Source: CAJKWP01 sp964554475
Lineage (GTDB): Bacteria; Bacillota; Clostridia; Christensenellales; UBA1242
Length of the DNA: 5,955 bases
Assembly: GCA_964554475.1 (NCBI GenBank)
Contig: CAZKOT010000056.1
Span: 1-5,955, forward strand
Reading direction: 5' to 3'
The position numbers and the translations under genes are program-made. Positions 5,603-5,955 of the stretch are shown here, one piece after another. The notes under the pieces were generated by a model that saw nothing but the letters and a program-made list of their open reading frames with translations, was not told the origin of the DNA and did no database searches. Positions within the stretch are counted from its first letter, which is position 1; the number at the start of each line of letters is the position of its first letter.

Positions 5603-5854
5603 TGCTACAACAAAAAAAATGCAATTTTTTAATTAATTCCACTCTTCAAGAAGGGAATTATTAAAGGATGATAAGTTTTAATAAACTATTCAAAAGAATA
5701 TACAAGAATTAACTCTCCACTTTCAACTTTTAACTCAAGAGGGGAATTATTATTTTCGGCTAAAAGCTGAAAGACAGTTATTTTAGTAAAATAAACTCCT
5801 GCCTTTACACTGTTTGCCTAATAAGCGCTACAACAAAATTTTGATAAAAATGGT
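5603..5854. repeat. Repeat-module spacer, no intact gene
   Basis: Two near-identical 18-base words (17 of 18), TCAAGAAGGGAATTATTA (5646-5663) and TCAAGAGGGGAATTATTA (5735-5752), lie 89 bases apart. The first belongs to a hairpin TAATTCC/GGAATTA (5634-5640 with 5654-5660). Further small stems are TTCGGC/GCTGAA (about 5755-5771, one G·U) and TTATTTT/AAAATAA (5778-5784 with 5788-5794). GCTACAACAAAA (5827-5838) repeats the word after the 33-bp repeat. A minus-strand stretch 5817-5686 is open for 43 codons with plausible composition (SVKAGVYFTKITV...), but it lacks a start and follows an in-frame TAG. I read the region as mosaic dispersed repeats, possibly holding a gene relic. Confidence 0.45.
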
Positions 5855-5953
5855 TTATTGCCCTTTATTATTCTGATTGGCAACTTGAAATCTCCACAAT
5901 TTGTTTCTGTCAACTTCATTTGCATAATCAATTCCCACTCTCTTTTTTGCTAT
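5855..5953 (-). CDS. Possible 3' end of an unidentified gene entering from the right edge
   Basis: The minus-strand frame is open from the window edge to a TAA at 5855-5857. It encodes 32 residues with ordinary protein-like composition, including RVGIDYANEVDRNKLWRF. This is too short to assign to a family. The spacer next to it is made of repeat modules, so the frame may be part of a dispersed repeat that happens to be open. If it is a gene, it lies about 615 bases upstream of ku with no terminator evident between. Confidence 0.3.
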   Translation of the reverse strand: MAKKRVGIDYANEVDRNKLWRFQVANQNNKGQ

Positions 5954-5955
5954 AA

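Noticed and set aside
5460..5642. Minus-strand 60-codon open frame in the hairpin spacer
   Set aside because: It runs through the 33-bp repeat and a bulged stem, has no ribosome binding site, and its product (Lys/Leu/Phe-rich) has no recognisable features. Another frame through the same repeat is equally open, so coding is not convincing.
5668..5712. Tiny plus-strand frame beginning ATGATAAGT
   Set aside because: It is only 14 codons; the AGG before it is too close to the ATG, and it sits inside repeat modules.

Overview
This is a very AT-rich bacterial window (G+C clearly below one third by eye) in which every supportable gene lies on the minus strand. It is read right to left below. Start codons are preceded by AAGGAG or GAGG ribosome binding sites for three of the four main genes, and Trp is encoded by TGG, so this is an ordinary bacterial code. 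A low-GC host-associated lineage is likely. The mix of Ku, an MGDG-synthase/MurG-like glycosyltransferase and spacers full of small palindromes made me think of a gut Treponema or an AT-rich Clostridia relative, but nothing here proves the taxonomy.

Layout, in transcription order. (1) 5953-5855: a 32-codon open frame entering from the right edge, either the 3' end of a gene or part of a dispersed repeat. (2) About 5854-5240: a gene-free spacer of roughly 600 bases. It holds a 33-bp perfect direct repeat, a run of short strong hairpins, and several partly repeated modules. (3) 5239-4427: a complete bacterial Ku gene (DNA double-strand-break end binding, NHEJ). (4) 4426-4198: a spacer with short repeats that share an octamer with the upstream spacer. 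(5) 4197-2632: a 521-residue GT-B-type glycosyltransferase related to MurG/MGDG synthases. It is followed by a clean intrinsic terminator at 2583-2619. (6) A good sigma-70-like promoter (TTGACA-17-TAAACT, 2391-2363). (7) 2308-1847: a 153-residue protein made of five about 24-residue helical repeats. (8) 1756-2, running off the left edge: at least 585 residues of a large cytoplasmic-looking protein with scattered copies of the same repeat motif, probably co-transcribed with the gene before it.

The window therefore holds three transcription units with no obvious shared pathway: a stand-alone ku (no ligase D beside it), a probable lipid or cell-envelope glycosyltransferase, and a two-gene unit of repeat proteins of unknown role. 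The repeat-protein pair and the palindrome-rich spacers bracketing ku are the parts least explained by known families.
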